Source: Diphasiastrum complanatum
Lineage: Eukaryota; Streptophyta; Lycopodiopsida; Lycopodiales; Lycopodiaceae
NCBI GenBank assembly: GCA_029204225.1
Contig: CM055111.1
Location: 4,660,433-4,724,432 of the forward strand
Length of the DNA stretch: 64,000 nt
Direction: 5' to 3'
In this document: piece after piece, positions 30,999 through 45,400 of the stretch
How positions within the stretch are numbered: the first letter of the stretch is position 1
Layout: the number at the start of each line of letters is the position of its first letter
Program-made: the position numbers and the translations under genes
Notes under the pieces: model-generated
The model's database searches: none
What the model was told of the DNA's origin: nothing
What the model saw: only the letters and a program-made list of their open reading frames with translations

Positions 30999-32830
30999 GA
31001 ATATCAAGTACTACGAGATCAACAGAAAACTTGAGACCTCCTAGTTTGATCAGAACGTGCGGAAGGAAACCGGTAGGTCGGACCACACTTTGATCAGCCA
31101 TCCAAAGTTGACAAGCAGGTTTGGCTAGCTTGTCGCTCAAATTCCATTCCATCATGAGGGATGTGGAATGATATTAACCCCGAAACCTCCATCGAGTATT
31201 GCTAAAACTTCACGGGATTGATGATGGGTAGCTCGACTTTGATGTTGCCTCGTTCGCTGAGTGGATTGGTTAGATGTAAGGGCATTTCAGGCAACTCGTC
31301 AATAGTGGTGGTGGTATTAAATTGGATCTGTTATTTCCATTGGCCAGCATGCTTCCAGAGTACATGGAAGAGAAGAGTGACATTGGCTTATAGTAAATCT
31401 CCCCAAACTTCGGTACCTTCAAGGGTTTTGCTTTCAAAGGGCTTGTGAGGTACTTTATGGGAAGAGGAAGATTGTTGGTCGACATTGCGGACTTGCTGGC
31501 GATACTCATGATGCAGCCGAATTTCTTCAGATGGGTGAGGGTAAACTATCAGAGTTGAATCATCACTTGGAGGAACAGCTTGCGGCTGAGTTTTGTTGGG
31601 TGCAAGTGTAGGGGTTTGGCGTTGGGTTTGTGCCCGAGTCAAGACCCAAGCAGGATGTTTTTCGATTGGTAAGGTTTCTACTTGCAATGAACAGACAGGA
31701 GCGACTGGCTTAGATCGGGATGGGCAGTCCTTTACGTGATGTTCAATACCACAGTTTTCACAAGCTAGAGGAAAGCAGAGTTTATTTGGGCAGCGAATAC
31801 TAGGATGTTTACCTGCACAGATAAAGCAGTCTCGTATTGCGGGTAGTTGATGTGCAGCAAAGATAGCTTGGTTTGGATTGTTAGCTTGGGCATTGGGATC
31901 CACTGGTTGAGCATAAGAATCATAGGTATAATAAACAACCGTTTCAGTAGAGTACTGCGGTTGAGTATTGTCTTCCACATAGTAGGTGGCCGGATCGATG
32001 GTATTCAGATCAAGATAATGGACAACATTTTGTGGGGCAGGTTGGTTAACAACAAACTGTTGACGTGGGGATGGGTATTGATTTGGTGCAGGTGGTCGTG
32101 GTTGGTAAACCCCTGGTCGTGGCACAAGTTGTTGTGGCGGGTAAGGGTGGTAAGCTCAATCGATGGTGGGTCTGGTGGCTGCTGGGAAATAATTTTGCAA
32201 TTGAGGGCATTCATTAGCAGTGTGATTCTGTGAGCAGATTGGACATCGGACATTTTCTCTTGCTGAAAAGGATTTCTCAGCAATCTGTTTCATGGCGGTT
32301 TGGAAATCGGCAGTGAGTTTATCCATATGAGATTGTTGAGCTTTTTGTCATGTTTCCATTTGATGTAGAAGTTCAAAAGACTGAGCAATATTATCAGACT
32401 TCAGATGATTAGGACAGTTTGCATCTTTAGATTTCTTTTCACGATGGTCAAAGTCATCATCGGAACCTTCATCTTCCTCACGGATAGCATCGATCATCAC
32501 ATCTTTAAGTTGATCATAAAGGTCAACTGGTTTGAGTTCACGGCGGATGTTTTTAGGCAATCCAACTAAGAATAGTTTTATGGCCATTCGTTCGGTGATA
32601 TTTTCATCAACACATTCTACTTTGAGACGTTTAAAACGCTCAATGTAGTTTCGAACAGACTCTTCGCGACGCATCTTGATATGAGTAATTCGAATGAACG
32701 GGCTCTGAGTCAGTTTGGATGGTTTGAAACGTTTGATGAGAGCGTCCTTGAGGGTGGTCCAAGAAGCAAGGTCAGGAGCTTCGAGATTCAAGTACCACTC
32801 CTTGGCGTGACAAATCCAAGGATTGGATCA
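30999..32830 (-). pseudogene. Ty3/gypsy gag-protease fragment
   Basis: Minus strand from about 32830: a retrotransposon Gag domain (AKEWYLNLEAPDLASW; FKPSKLTQSPFIRITHIKMR; RNYIERFKRLKVECVDENIT; FLVGLPKNIRRELKP), then three zinc knuckles (CPICSQNHTANEC near 32245, CFICAGKHPSIRC near 31810, CENCGIEHHVKDC near 31745), a Pro/Gln-rich linker, and an aspartic protease: LAILDGGFGVNII near 31185, with WMADQSVVRPTGFLPHV and FSVDLVVLDIP. Frameshifts and at least one stop (after TRPTID) break it. Homology stops inside the protease, where a copia RT follows. The Gag N-terminus is missing. Confidence 0.88.
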
Positions 32831-33539
<709 letters not shown>

Positions 33540-34225
33540 AAGGAGCAGATGCATGAGTACCCTTATCATTCAATGGTAGGGTCTCCTATGTATGCAATGA
33601 TCTGTACCAGACCAAACCAGACATAGCTTTTGAAGTCAGTTTCTAAAGTCACTTTATGGCTAATCATGGCATTATACACTAGAAGGCTATCATCAGAGTA
33701 ATGAGATATATTTGAGCTACAATGGGCCTATGCAGTTGTTATGGAGTAGTCGACAATGAAAAACTTAATATTCTCAATGGTTAGTCAGGGGCAGGATATG
33801 TAGACACTCGTAAATCTACATCTGGATTTACATTTTTCCTCAACAACGGTTCTGTTTCATAAAATAGTCATAAGCAAACTTTGATAGCTCTATCGTGTAT
33901 CGCTACGAAAGAAGCAGTGTGGTTGAAAAATTTACTTTCGGACGTTCATCTGAAACAATATGCTCTGACAATTTTATTTTGTGATAATCAAAGTGCTATT
34001 GCTTTATCGGCTAACCCAATGTTTCATTCCAAGAGTAAGCACATTAAAATCAAGTATCACTATGTCAGAAGCAAAGTTCTCGACAATGAATTAAACTTGC
34101 AATACTGTCAAACGCAAGACATGATAGCTGATTTACTAAGGCACTAGGTTTGGATACACACAAGAACCTTTGTGCAGAACTAAGTTCAAAGGCCAAGGCA
34201 TTCATGAATTTAGATTAAGGGAGAG
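33540..34225 (+). pseudogene. Ty1/copia RT end and RNase H with polypurine tract
   Basis: The + strand gives YHSMVGSPMYAMICTRPNQT (RT C-terminus), AGYVDTRKSTSGFTFFLNNG, and, after a stop, an RNase H: LIALSCIATKEAVWLKNLLS, FCDNQSAIALSANPMFHSKS, KHIKIKYHYVRSKVLDNE. The frame ends at 34147. Further on AELSSKAKAFMN is followed by a purine run ending GGGAGAG at about 34225. This is the 3' half of a copia element. Several stops upstream show it is inactive. Confidence 0.92.
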
Positions 34226-35089
34226 TGTTGGATTATTCTACTATTGAAGAGTGATTCATCCAAATAATTGATCTTTAATCTCCATCCATTCATTTATCCA
34301 GTTTTGCAGTTTTATTTCTGGTTTTACACAATTTGCAGAAATACACAAATCACTCAACAGTTGGCTTCGACAATGACGAACTATCGAAGGAGTCAAAAGT
34401 TGACAGTTTTTGTTTTTGTCTGTTATGAAGCTAATGACTTGCCCAAATTGGTTAGCAAGTAAATTTTCAAAAAATCCTAACTGGATGGATGATAGCACAT
34501 TGTGGCTAAGCTTCAATTGCGACCTACGACGTCCTTTCTTCTACTTTTCTATAGAAGACTCACAGAGTCTAGAGGCAGATTTTCTACTTTGAATATTGCT
34601 AGTAGCGCTTACTACTTAATAGGAGAAATGCATCAGATAGAGTGATCGGTTACTTTAGAGACAATTTGAGTACGCGGTTGCATCCACATATTGTTTTGTA
34701 CTTGCATTATTTGATTTGTAAATGCTACTTACTGAATCAATCTACATGTTCAGAATTATGTCAAAATATTGCATGCTCCTCTATAGTTAGCTTCAATCGA
34801 ATTATCTCTGATTGTTAGTCTGTTCTGTCAAACTGTTGTTGTTTTGATGCTACAATATCCAATAGACAATTTAATCTTAAAAAAATTGTCTACAAAATCA
34901 CTTTAGTACTACTGATTTCAAAGTTAGTTACTAAAAGAACAAACGTGACGATTGTCATGATAGCTTTGTTCATTTTGTATTGGCGTAGTCATACATTAGA
35001 AGAAGGATTATTCCATAGAGTCCAATCGTTTGTTGCTATTGACTTCAACTTCATAAATATCGTATCATCTTTCCTTCTTCCACAGTTTT
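34226..35089 (+). mobile_element. Probable 3' LTR start of the copia relic
   Basis: Directly after the purine tract the sequence reads TGTTGGATTATTC, the usual TGTTGG opening of plant copia LTRs. I could not find the matching CA end, so the end given is only a limit for the search. No second LTR copy is in the window. Confidence 0.45.
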
Positions 35090-37640
35090 TTGACGGATTG
35101 TAGAAATACAAAGGATTCGATGATATTGTTTTTGTCGACACAGCCAAACTATCGATTTTACTATCATCGTCTATACAACTATCTTCATCAACTATTCGGC
35201 CACCATAATCGATCTATCGAGCAGTCACCATCAACTCTCGACCATTTGACAGCTCCACACTATCACGCTCGGACAAAATCTCTAACAGAATCAGATACAG
35301 AAACTGCTAACAACATGTAGTGTCTTATCCTATTTGTAAAAGTACATACTAATCGAGTTACTCGATTGGAACAAGTTAAGCTATAGACCTAGTCATCAAT
35401 CGATTGGACATCCATTCAGAGCGCAACTATTCGATCTTTCTCTTTGTTTTTACAAAGTATTGTTTCAGAAAGATCACGACTATGTCTGCATTCATACTTG
35501 TATATGTTGGAAATTAAGCCCATAGTTGTCTCCTTGGAATGAAAAATTCAGAGAGCCAATTTATTTGAAGAACGTCTACAACGGGCTTCTGGCTAATCTC
35601 CAGCAAAGGGTAACCAATCCTGTCATAATTTTAAGTTCAGATGTTAAAGTTTAATTGTCTGAAGTCATTGAAGACTTGGGCATCTTCAAGGACTTCCATG
35701 AAATTAACATTTAGAACAAGTCTGCAGAAATGAACTATATTCACCACAGTGTCGTGACAGTCTGCAGAAACGAACTATGTTCCCGACAGTTTCGGGAAAC
35801 TAGCATAGTTCAACATTTTAAACTATTTCGCGAAATGTTCACAAAAGTTTCGCGACAGTTTCAACAATTCAAAGAGTTTAACTTGTGCAGTTCAAAAGTT
35901 CAACTGTTTTTAACACCTTCGCCTTTTTCGCATTTTTCCAAGAGAGAAAAAATTCCCGATTATCATTTATTTTCATGAATTAAACTGTTTTAAAGACACC
36001 GTCACCTTTTTGAGGGCACCTTCGGCTTTTTTTCGAAGGAGAGAAAATGCCGAAGGTCGTCTACTTTCAAGAGTTGAACTGTTTTAGGGCACCTTTGGCT
36101 TTTTCGCAAAAAACTTGAAGAGAGAGAAAAAGCGAAGGTCGTCTATTTTGAACAAGGAACGTTCCCAGTCACTTCCCGAAATTTGCGAAGTGAGAGAAAA
36201 CACTTCACGTAAAATGCAAAGTGAGAGAATTTGCGACGTTCTCATCCGCGTCAACGTTCCTGATTTGTTGACAGTATACACTGTACAATTGTCACAGAAG
36301 CCATATACTTCCAAGTACAACGACTTACCTAATTAGGTGACATTCATTTTTTGTAGTTAATACATGGATTTATAGATCATCCCAGCACAAATAACACGAG
36401 ACACTCCATCCATGAGACATATGATTTTGAGCCTCCCAGTTACATCGTCATTTTGGTTTTGTAATTGCCATTGTTGTGCTTCAATGTAATATAGCAGCAA
36501 TACGCTTTTTATCTGTGTATAACGTAGATGAATGCTTATTGATTTGAATGCACTCTATCGTTGTTTGATCGCACTTGTTTACTCACTCTGATCAGAACAT
36601 GGACGTCTATGACTCCTCAGTTTCTGATCAGACGATGGTTGTCTTTGACGTCTGTGGAACTCGCAATATCATACTGCTCTTTCCATCTGTTTCAGAACTA
36701 AACTTCATATTGAATATGACTTCCAGTAATACCACACACACACAAATCATTTTTAATCTCTTCGGTGGACTGTACTCTCGTTTTTGAGTATGAACTAATT
36801 TTTAAGATCCTATTGGGCAATTAGAACACCAAAAGGTTGTGATTATATTTAACATAAGCTTTCTATTAGATTGTTTTTGCATCTAGCAGCTGATTGTAAC
36901 GGGAGAGCTGTTCCGCAATATTCCTACTCTCTTCTCCGTTTGCCTTCTTCTATCTCCCTTGCCCCATCAGTATACACTTTTGACTAAATGTATCCATTCC
37001 AATAACCTAAGTCATGTTGTATCATGTCGAACACGTGTATTCTGTTTATTTAGATAAACTGATTTGTAGATTAAACTATTCATATGACTGATAATTCATG
37101 TCAATCGTAATGCTCTAAAATATGTTCTTTTCACTTGCTCATTTAAATCTAAATTAATCTAATTTGTGCATGTCTACGGAATCGACTGTTCTGATCCCAG
37201 CATCTCAACGTTGTTTGGATAGATTTTGGGCCTTGTATGCATGTTAAAAAACTTCCTTTTATGGTTTTCTTGGATTTTTGCTAGCTGTAATGGTTGCAAA
37301 AGTTTATTAGCCATGCATTGAAAGCTTGGATAAACCATCAAAAAAATTCTATGTTTTGGTAGTTAGAGAAAACGGGCATAAGGACTGTTCTCCGACTTTT
37401 CAAAGCTGAACAGAGGAATTTTGGCAGATTTTGAGTTTGTCCAAAATTTTTTGTAGATAGCCAAAATAAACATCTGTAGGCACTCGCAGGGGTGCGCCTG
37501 CACACGCAGACCCCAAGGCAGGTGCCAAAGATTCATAATTTTGTACTTTACAAAGTACAACACATGTTTAAAGTGTTGAAACTTTGTAAACACAAACTTT
37601 GAGTTATATTCAAAGTTTACTTTTGCTATAAACCATGTAA
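35090..37640. other. Gene-poor region with a hairpin-repeat cluster
   Basis: No gene recognised. The cluster of CCTTCGGC/GCCGAAGG hairpins at 35880-36175 is listed separately. Remaining frames lack motifs. Confidence 0.45.
35880..36175. repeat. Three imperfect tandem units, each a hairpin (CCTTCGGC...GCCGAAGG)
   Basis: Units at about 35885, 35980 and 36070 share GAACTGTTTTA..CACCTTCG.CTTTTT, then GAGAGAAAA, then GCGAAGGTCGTCTA with an inverted arm. The middle unit has the clearest arms. Upstream (35755-35860) are more TTTCGGGAAAC and TTTCGCGAAA palindromes. Confidence 0.75.
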
Positions 37641-37644
37641 ACAA

Positions 37645-38030
37645 AAGAACGTGTACGATTTTGATAAAGCATTTGATCGTATCAACTAGAACTACCTCCT
37701 CACCTATTGCTCCTCCTTTGGCATCCCTGACTACATCATCAATCTTATTCGTGCCCTCTTTACCCCTGCCTCGTCTTCCATTCTTTTCCAGGGAGTCCTT
37801 TCACCACCCTCCTCTATTTGTTGTGGCATGGGACAAGGTGTCTCCTTTCCCCGTGTGTCTTTGTTATTTCCATGAAACCGCTCATCTACCATATCCATAG
37901 GCTCAACTCCTCTCCTTTCTTTCGTCCTTTCATCTTCCGCGACGTTCCTCTTGGACCTCATCTTTTCGCAGACGATCTGGCTTGCATTAATAGTGATGAT
38001 TGTCATCGACTTGGTACTTATTACTATACT
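37645..38030 (+). pseudogene. LINE reverse transcriptase fragment
   Basis: On + : YDFDKAFDRIN followed by a stop, then YLLTYCSSFGIPDYIINLIR, ALFTPASSSILFQGVLSPPS, CGMGQGVSFP, and after a frameshift KPLIYHIHRLN and the catalytic box as HLFADDLACI. These are RT motifs of non-LTR elements: D-x-x-K-A-F-D, the GxxQG block and F/YADD. Both ends are truncated. Confidence 0.88.
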
Positions 38031-39536
38031 TAGATCTGATGTGCGACTAATGATAATATGCAAAAATGAGAAAGCTTGAATCTTTTTTCTACAATAACCT
38101 CCATTTGATGAAAGTTTATCAACGCCTTTCAACAAAACTCTTTTTTGCTTATTAGTATGTGTACTTCTTCTTTCACTTAATCATATGAGCTACACAATGT
38201 ATTCAAAACTTACTGCTGTATATCATTGCTTTCATTTAGGTTCAATATAAGATTTTGCAGATGAGAGCTTATCTAATTTCGAGCTTTCATTCACTTATTT
38301 TGTTTGCAATAATCCCTATGTGTATTTGGAACTAGCTTCCTAGTGGTTAGTCTTGGTGGTCATAAAAGTATTTCCAAATCAGGAGCAGTTAACTGAGTCA
38401 AAAGTATCATTTTTGAGTTAGTTGACTAACTTTACAGTGGGAAACTAATAGTTGACACTGTTAATTATATGTATTGCTCACGAGTTACAAACCATAATGA
38501 GTCATCAAGGAACTCATTCAAAAGGTTATGTGCATAGGTCCCCTTACCATGCACAAAAGTGGAATTGAACTTCACACCTTAAGGTGAAGAAAGAAGATGT
38601 CAACCAGCAGGCCACATTATAGCTTAGTAAAATTTTGTACTGTTATCTACTAACTTCTACGTACTTTTTATGGTGATTCTTCTCGTTCAAGTAAGGGTGT
38701 CCAAAATTTCACAAAATTGATAATGTGGCTATTGGCACACCAGTTTGCTAGAATCTCTTTGTTGCGAGGGATGAAACCTGAGACACGGGATGAAAAAGCT
38801 TTCTATAAGCTTGCATCAATCTCTTAAATTTTACAAAGTTGTTTGAAAGAAAATCTCTGATATAATCCGGTCTGTGTAGTGAACAGTGATCTAAAACATT
38901 GGAAAGGAACGTTTGTTCCCCATACAATAAATGCTTCATGATCAACCTCTTAAATTTCACAAAGTTATTTTTTAGAAAATCTCTGATATAATCAGGTCAG
39001 GGTAGTGAAAATTGATCTGAGACATCAGCTGTAGAGTGAAGAGTGGCGGAATGCTCCCTCAACCATGACAGTAATAACTCAAATTGGCTTGAATTAATGC
39101 TCTGGGGAAATCTCAATTTGAAAGAGAATTGAATTGTCGAAGATTTAAATCCTCACATAAATTTTAACGTTAGCTTGAATGTGGTAGCAACTATTTAGTA
39201 TTTGTGCTGTGAATGAGAGCACCCCTAGGTCAGCACTTGGCCATTGTTCATCACTGACTATATGCCTGGTCGCTTTTTCCTCCTCCACTCATTAAGCATA
39301 TGATGGATGTTGCAATCATGCACTTTTACTGCAAGATTCCATAAGTTACCAGCAAATTCAACAAAAGACAAGTTCAGCCAGGGCAAAAAGAAGTGCCGGA
39401 GATGTATTGCTTCCAATGCTAAAGACACATCAACAGTAAGACAGCTCATGTTAAACCTCCAAAAAGAAGATCATAGGGAACTAATCAGCCATTGGCCTGA
39501 TCCCCACACAGTCCACAAGTGCATACTAGACTCGTA
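38031..39536. other. Intergenic 3' of the SHH gene
   Basis: It holds a roughly 126-bp tandem duplication (listed). The right-hand part must contain the minus-strand SHH 3' UTR. No other gene seen. Confidence 0.5.
38815..39066. repeat. 126-bp tandem duplication
   Basis: ATCAATCTCTTAAATTTTAC at 38815 and ATCAACCTCTTAAATTTCAC at 38941 open two diverged copies that share GAAAATCTCTGATATAATC further in. Confidence 0.85.
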
Positions 39537-42409
39537 TCATGAGGGTGTCTGCTGTTGGGAGATTTGCAAAGTTATGAGTGATTGCACAGACCCAGGGATG
39601 TAAGTGCCATCTACAGCAGGTGGAGAACTATTTTTATCATGAACAGCTAAATCTTGTGAAACTTTTGCTGCTGCCTCAGCTACAATGCTGTTGGGCATGC
39701 TGGGCATGCCTTCCACTGAAGCAGGTGATGGAGCTCCTGGTATATGTGTTACAGCTTGCATGATACTGTCATTAGCTTGGCTTGTACTATTTTGCACCTG
39801 TGCAACATCTGTTGGAATCACTTGTGTGCCACTTGAAACTTTGCTTAATGGATGCACCTCTGCTCTTGACGTGCCTGGGGATGGTGAGACCATCCCTACT
39901 TGTGACCATTGAAGAGCTTCACTTGCTGTAGGAGCTTTACTGGACCGTTGTGCCTGTTTCAAGCGGTACTCGGTTTCAGGCCTCCGACAAACTTTTCGAA
40001 GTGGCACAACCTCCTGTAATAAAAAAGTTGAGATGAGGTGAAAAAAAAGTCAGGATGTTGCCATGTATTAATATCATACGCTCTTCTTTCTTAAACAATT
40101 GAAAACTCAAAGTCCTTAACAAGAAATTGTGACCCGTTCCTAGCATTTTTGGATAGGAATGGGTATGGTACCATTCCTAAGGAAAGGCCGTTCCGTTCCT
40201 ATTTAGGTACAGAAAACCGTACCTATTAGGAACGAAACTGTTCCTAAACAGGAACGGTTATGTAACAATAAAAAAACTTTCATACCTGACAAACCCTTTT
40301 TTAATCGGCAAAAACCTTTTTTAGGAACCCCAAAAACAATGATCTTATCATGTTTCTAAACAGATTACCAAAGTTACTTTTCTAATATATAGGGTTGTTT
40401 TATTTTTTCAAAAACCGTTCCTAGGTTCTAAGGAAAAGTATGGATCTGTTCCTATGCCTGTTCCTATGCCCATCCAGAATATACCAAGTATTGTCCTATG
40501 AAAGTTTTCTGCATTTAGCACTCACTCAACTAACTGATCATGATGTGTAGAGTAATGGACGGATAGAAGGGAAAAGCAACCAATCCTTCTTTGCCAGAAA
40601 TATTTCAGTACTCACAGATTTGAGCATTCCACTATGAATAGACGCCATTGCAACCAACCGATGGAATATTTAAATCCTTCGAGAGGACTACAAAATGCAA
40701 TGACCAATATTTGTACAAAAATAAAAGCAAAACATAACTCGAATTTCTAAAGAACAACTCTAAGTAGCTTCAGAATTTTGACTATGAACTTCTGAACAGT
40801 CCAAGGTGAAATTGAATAAAAGGCCACACAATGTGTCTACCAGGCAAATTAGCAGTCAAATCATCACATGAAAACATTCTTGCATATGAAACACGACTGG
40901 CAGTCATCACTTTTTGGCATGACTCAAAAAATTTACTGCATACTTTTTCTTTTATGAATCCACCATGATAAAAGTGAGCCATGTTGTCTTTGTACATCTG
41001 CTTTGCACACTCTTCTCGTGACTTCAAATTTCGACCACCTGATGTGAGGAATGAAAGAACAAGGCCAAAGGTGCAAGAAGGACCCCTCTTTACAGCTAAA
41101 GACATCGAGTGAATAGACGTTACAAAAGCTTACTTGGAAAAACCTCCCCATTTTCCTGATCAATGGAACAAAATTATCCCCTTGCAATGGATCTCAGGAA
41201 CCAGTCTCTTTGGACAATATCTTGACCTTAAGAAAAAGTCTAAAGACTATGCTGCACCAAGCTTATCAAAAAGGCGTTTGTAGCAAGGCTGATTTTTCAA
41301 CTTATCTTTTCAATAGTCTAAGCACAATGTCTATCATAACAACTTCTGCGAAAGTAATAGATGGGCAAAGTTATCTAAAATCTTCATGGCAATAATGAGT
41401 GCTCTCACACTTCAAGGAGATTCCAGCTAGGTACATACTACAAAGTAGTCTATATGTTCCTGTTAAAGGTTCTTCAATAAGTCACAGGCTAGGTATAGCT
41501 AGTGGTCACAGAATGTCTTATAGTTGTAGATAGCACAAAATTTGTCCACTCTGATACTGTAAAAGAAACATTTTGCAAACAAACAAGTACAAGTCGTTTC
41601 CCCCAATCACACATTTTTATCATGTTATAAGGATTCTTTGAACTATATATAAAAAATGGCACACACTGTCACAGACGTATGTCTATGGCTTTGATTTCTC
41701 ACAGAACATCAACTTAACACAGAATTTGACACATGATTGTACCTCTGATTGGTCATGAAGATAACGGACCCAAAATCTACATCGACAACCTCTAACATCA
41801 TGTCGACGTCGCTGGACATCCAAAATGTGTGCATCATAGTAGAGAGCTTGCTCACTGCCTTCCTGGATGGAAAGAAAGCTGGAGTAAGAACTCAGTCAAT
41901 ACCAGGCAATCTAAAAAATGAAAATATAATAGCATAATTATTAAAATGAAAACCCAATGATGTCAGTACCTGAAAACAAAGAATAAGATCGCCTGGAAGG
42001 ACAGCAACACATTCTAATACTTCACAGGGCAGGGATCTTTGACGAACAGCAGTCTTGATATGTACCCATTCATCTTCTTCTGGGCCAAAACCAGTATAAC
42101 GTACTTTAACCTCCTGAAAGATGCAAAAGGTTAAAGGAAAGTTTCAACAGCTATTTCTAAAAACAGAAACCAAAAATAAGAAAGTTTCTAAGAAGAAAAG
42201 TGCTGCACTTATGACTTGGGAAATTAAAGACCTTTAGAGAAAGCATCAGAGTATACCAAGTTCACCTCAATCAAAAAACAAGAACAAAAGCCAAGATCAA
42301 CATATGGTGAACTCTTCATTGAAGACGATCAGTATTTACGGTACTAAGCAATAAGAATAAATTGTGACACATTATTATACACCTACATTTACTTGAAACG
42401 GTTCAGAAG

Positions 42410-42475
<66 letters not shown>

Positions 42476-45400
42476 TATTAACGTCTTTTGGGCACCCGTG
42501 GGTGCATAAGACCAAAAAGAAAATATCTACAAGCAATGTGGGAGCATCATCCATAGGAGGACGTGGCCGTAAAATGCTATAAACTAGCTACGAATGAAAG
42601 TAGAACAAAGCAAAAGTGAAATAAGCTCACAACCCGGGCCAGGTATAACAAAAGAACTACAGAAAAAGTACAAATGCCCACAACCAGGGCCAGGTGGAGA
42701 ATATGTACATATCAGCAAAAATATGTGTGAAGTGTCCGCTGAGTGGAGTGTACAATGGGCCCTGATGGAGGCAAGTGGCGACTACATCTGGGCTTTTTCC
42801 GCGGTGGCACAGGGATAGGAATCTCATCATCAGAGTCATCAGCATGTGCTCGAGTACGGAGGAAGCCAGTGAGAAGCAGCTGCTGGGAGTCTAACCCCAG
42901 GTGATCTAGTACAGGCAGATGAGATTGACTGAGAGTAAGCATCTCATAAACAAGAAGTCCCAAGCAACGAGTATCAAGATAGGAGACAAAACTGCGAAGT
43001 GTATGCGGGCCATCGAGAAAGAGACAAAAATCCCTCCCCCGTATCTCATAATACAACGGACATCTGAGGAGGAAATGGGCTTCATCCTCCACCTCCTGCA
43101 CCGAGCACAAGCGACATAGACGACGCTCCCGGGGGATATCCCATGCACTCACCCTGTTTACTGCTCACCTTCTAGGTTTCCTGTTTACTTCGGTGAGCAG
43201 TTGTATATAGGTTGGTTGCATAGTCGGCCCAAGATTGAAGAGGGATGGGTGCAATGTATAGGGGCTTATGAAGAAAGATCTTCCAAAACGTAGCCGAGGA
43301 AGCAGAGAGGAGGGAGCGAAGGAGGTTGGAGGAATGAGAAAAAAAGTAGGCTACTTTTTTTTTGCGGAGAAGGGAATGAAGTTGCTATTCCGCGAAAGAA
43401 GAAAGTGCAGAATTGGAGAATTTGAGGAACTCAACATATTTTTGGAAGAAAGAACAGTCTTTGTCATACCATTTATTATGGGTATGACGATGAGAAGACA
43501 AGCGGCGAGGGGGCGCAATGGCATGAGCGGCAATAGTCAGGGTGTGTGTCAAAAAGGAGGCTTGGGTAGTGACATCAGAGGAGGAAGGAAAGTGTTCCTA
43601 AATATGAGAGACGTGGGCAACATAGGCCTGGGATTGATGAGGAGGTATGCGATAGCGGGTGGGTTGAACAAAGAGGGAAGGTGGAGGAGAAGGCGAACTT
43701 GGCGCTGGGGAGAAGGAGAGGTAGAGCAGAGAGTGATCAGCGAGGACCAGGGTAGAGATGCTGAAGGATGCCAAGCAGGGCAATAAAGCAGGAGATGCAA
43801 TGAAATAGTCCATTACGCTGTGACCGCCACCAAATGGGTGGCAAGTATATGCACAGGAGGATGGCCAGACCGTTAAGGATAATGAGACCGTGCTTGATCC
43901 ATCCTTAGAAGCTGTCCCCCAAAAAGCGTAACCATCACTGATGAGTCTTGAGAATAAAGGACATAAGAGGTATCCAACGGATGAAGAGAGAGTGTGTCAG
44001 CATAGAACTCAGTCTGGCGAGCGGCTGTGCGTGCGTTAAAGTCCCCTGCAAGCAATGTAACCCTGTAGAGATCTAGCAATGCCATCAAAAAGGGCCTGAA
44101 AAGGATCACCTCCCAAATCCATAAACACCGAAGTGTGGGGAGCAAAGTAGCACACTGCAACAAACAAGTCCTGGTCCAACCCCAAGAAGGATACAGTAAT
44201 CTGAAGCCACAAGTAACGGCCATAAGTATCCTAAGACACCAACCAAATAGGAGTATACACCGACCTGTACAAACATGCAACTCCACCAGAGGCCCGAAGT
44301 ATCCTGCCCTGTAGCATAGGTCGTGGAGCAGAAATCCACTGAAAACCAGAAATGTGCGAAAGTGGGTGTGTGCAAGACTCATGTCTTTGCAAAAAGTAGA
44401 AATCAGCCGAACACAGATAGGTGTCAAGATCAGCCGCTGTAGAAGAGGTGGAGAGGCCGCCACAGTTCCAAAAACCGAATGTGACGCTAGCCGGGGCTAT
44501 CAGGCTACTCCCATGCCCGAGTACCCCAACTTCCTATTGACGCTTGGAGAAAAAGCGAGGGTTGCCATTTGTGAATATCACCCGCTGTTGTTTTGTCCTT
44601 GCCTCCTGAATAATAGTTTTATGCTGTAACCAATGGTAGTGAGTAAGGTCATCATCTATGTAAATCTGAGAGCCTCGAAGAGCACGACGTGCACGAAGAA
44701 TTGTCTGTCGGTCGTCCATAGTTTTGAATTTGACAAATAATACCTTCGGATCATGCTGGAGGCGCCAAGCATACTGGATACCTGGAACTGAGAGCCCCAT
44801 GCATGAAGTAAACAAAGAGGTAACCTGGTCTAGTGCTATGCCCTCAGTAGGAAGACCCCGGAATCTTAAATTGAGCTTTTTGTCATCCCGACGTTGTTGT
44901 TCTGCCAAGACACCTTGTACTGTGGTGTCTAAGGAGGGTGCTATAGAAGAAAAAGAGATGGTAGATGATCTTAGGATAGAAGCCCATGATTTGGTCTCAC
45001 GTACTTTTTGCTCAAGATTAGGTACCTTCTGTACATGTTCCACCGTCTCATGAAGCCGCTGTTCAAGAACGGGAATCCGGGCAGTGCACTCAACAATGCC
45101 ATGTATCAAGTAGGGGAAGCTTACTCATGGAGTATCCTCAACAACATGGGAGATATTAGGGATGATGTCCCTTTGCAAAGCACTAAAAAGCGCAGCACGA
45201 AGAGAAGCAATTTCAGTCTGTTGAGCGTCAATCGTGGCAGTCTTTGTAAGCAAATCCAACGAAGTTCATTGAGTTGTGAAAGAAAAGCGGAAAATTGCTT
45301 AGAAATGTAGTCATTCAGCGAGGAGATGTTCTTAGAAGTGGTCTGCCGCGTGTAGGTGTGGCATGTGTCTGCCATAGTAGCTGAGGACGAAGCAGCGACT

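Noticed and set aside
43268-43786. 172-codon plus-strand frame rich in Gly/Arg/Glu
   Set aside because: It is antisense to the endonuclease region of the minus-strand LINE.
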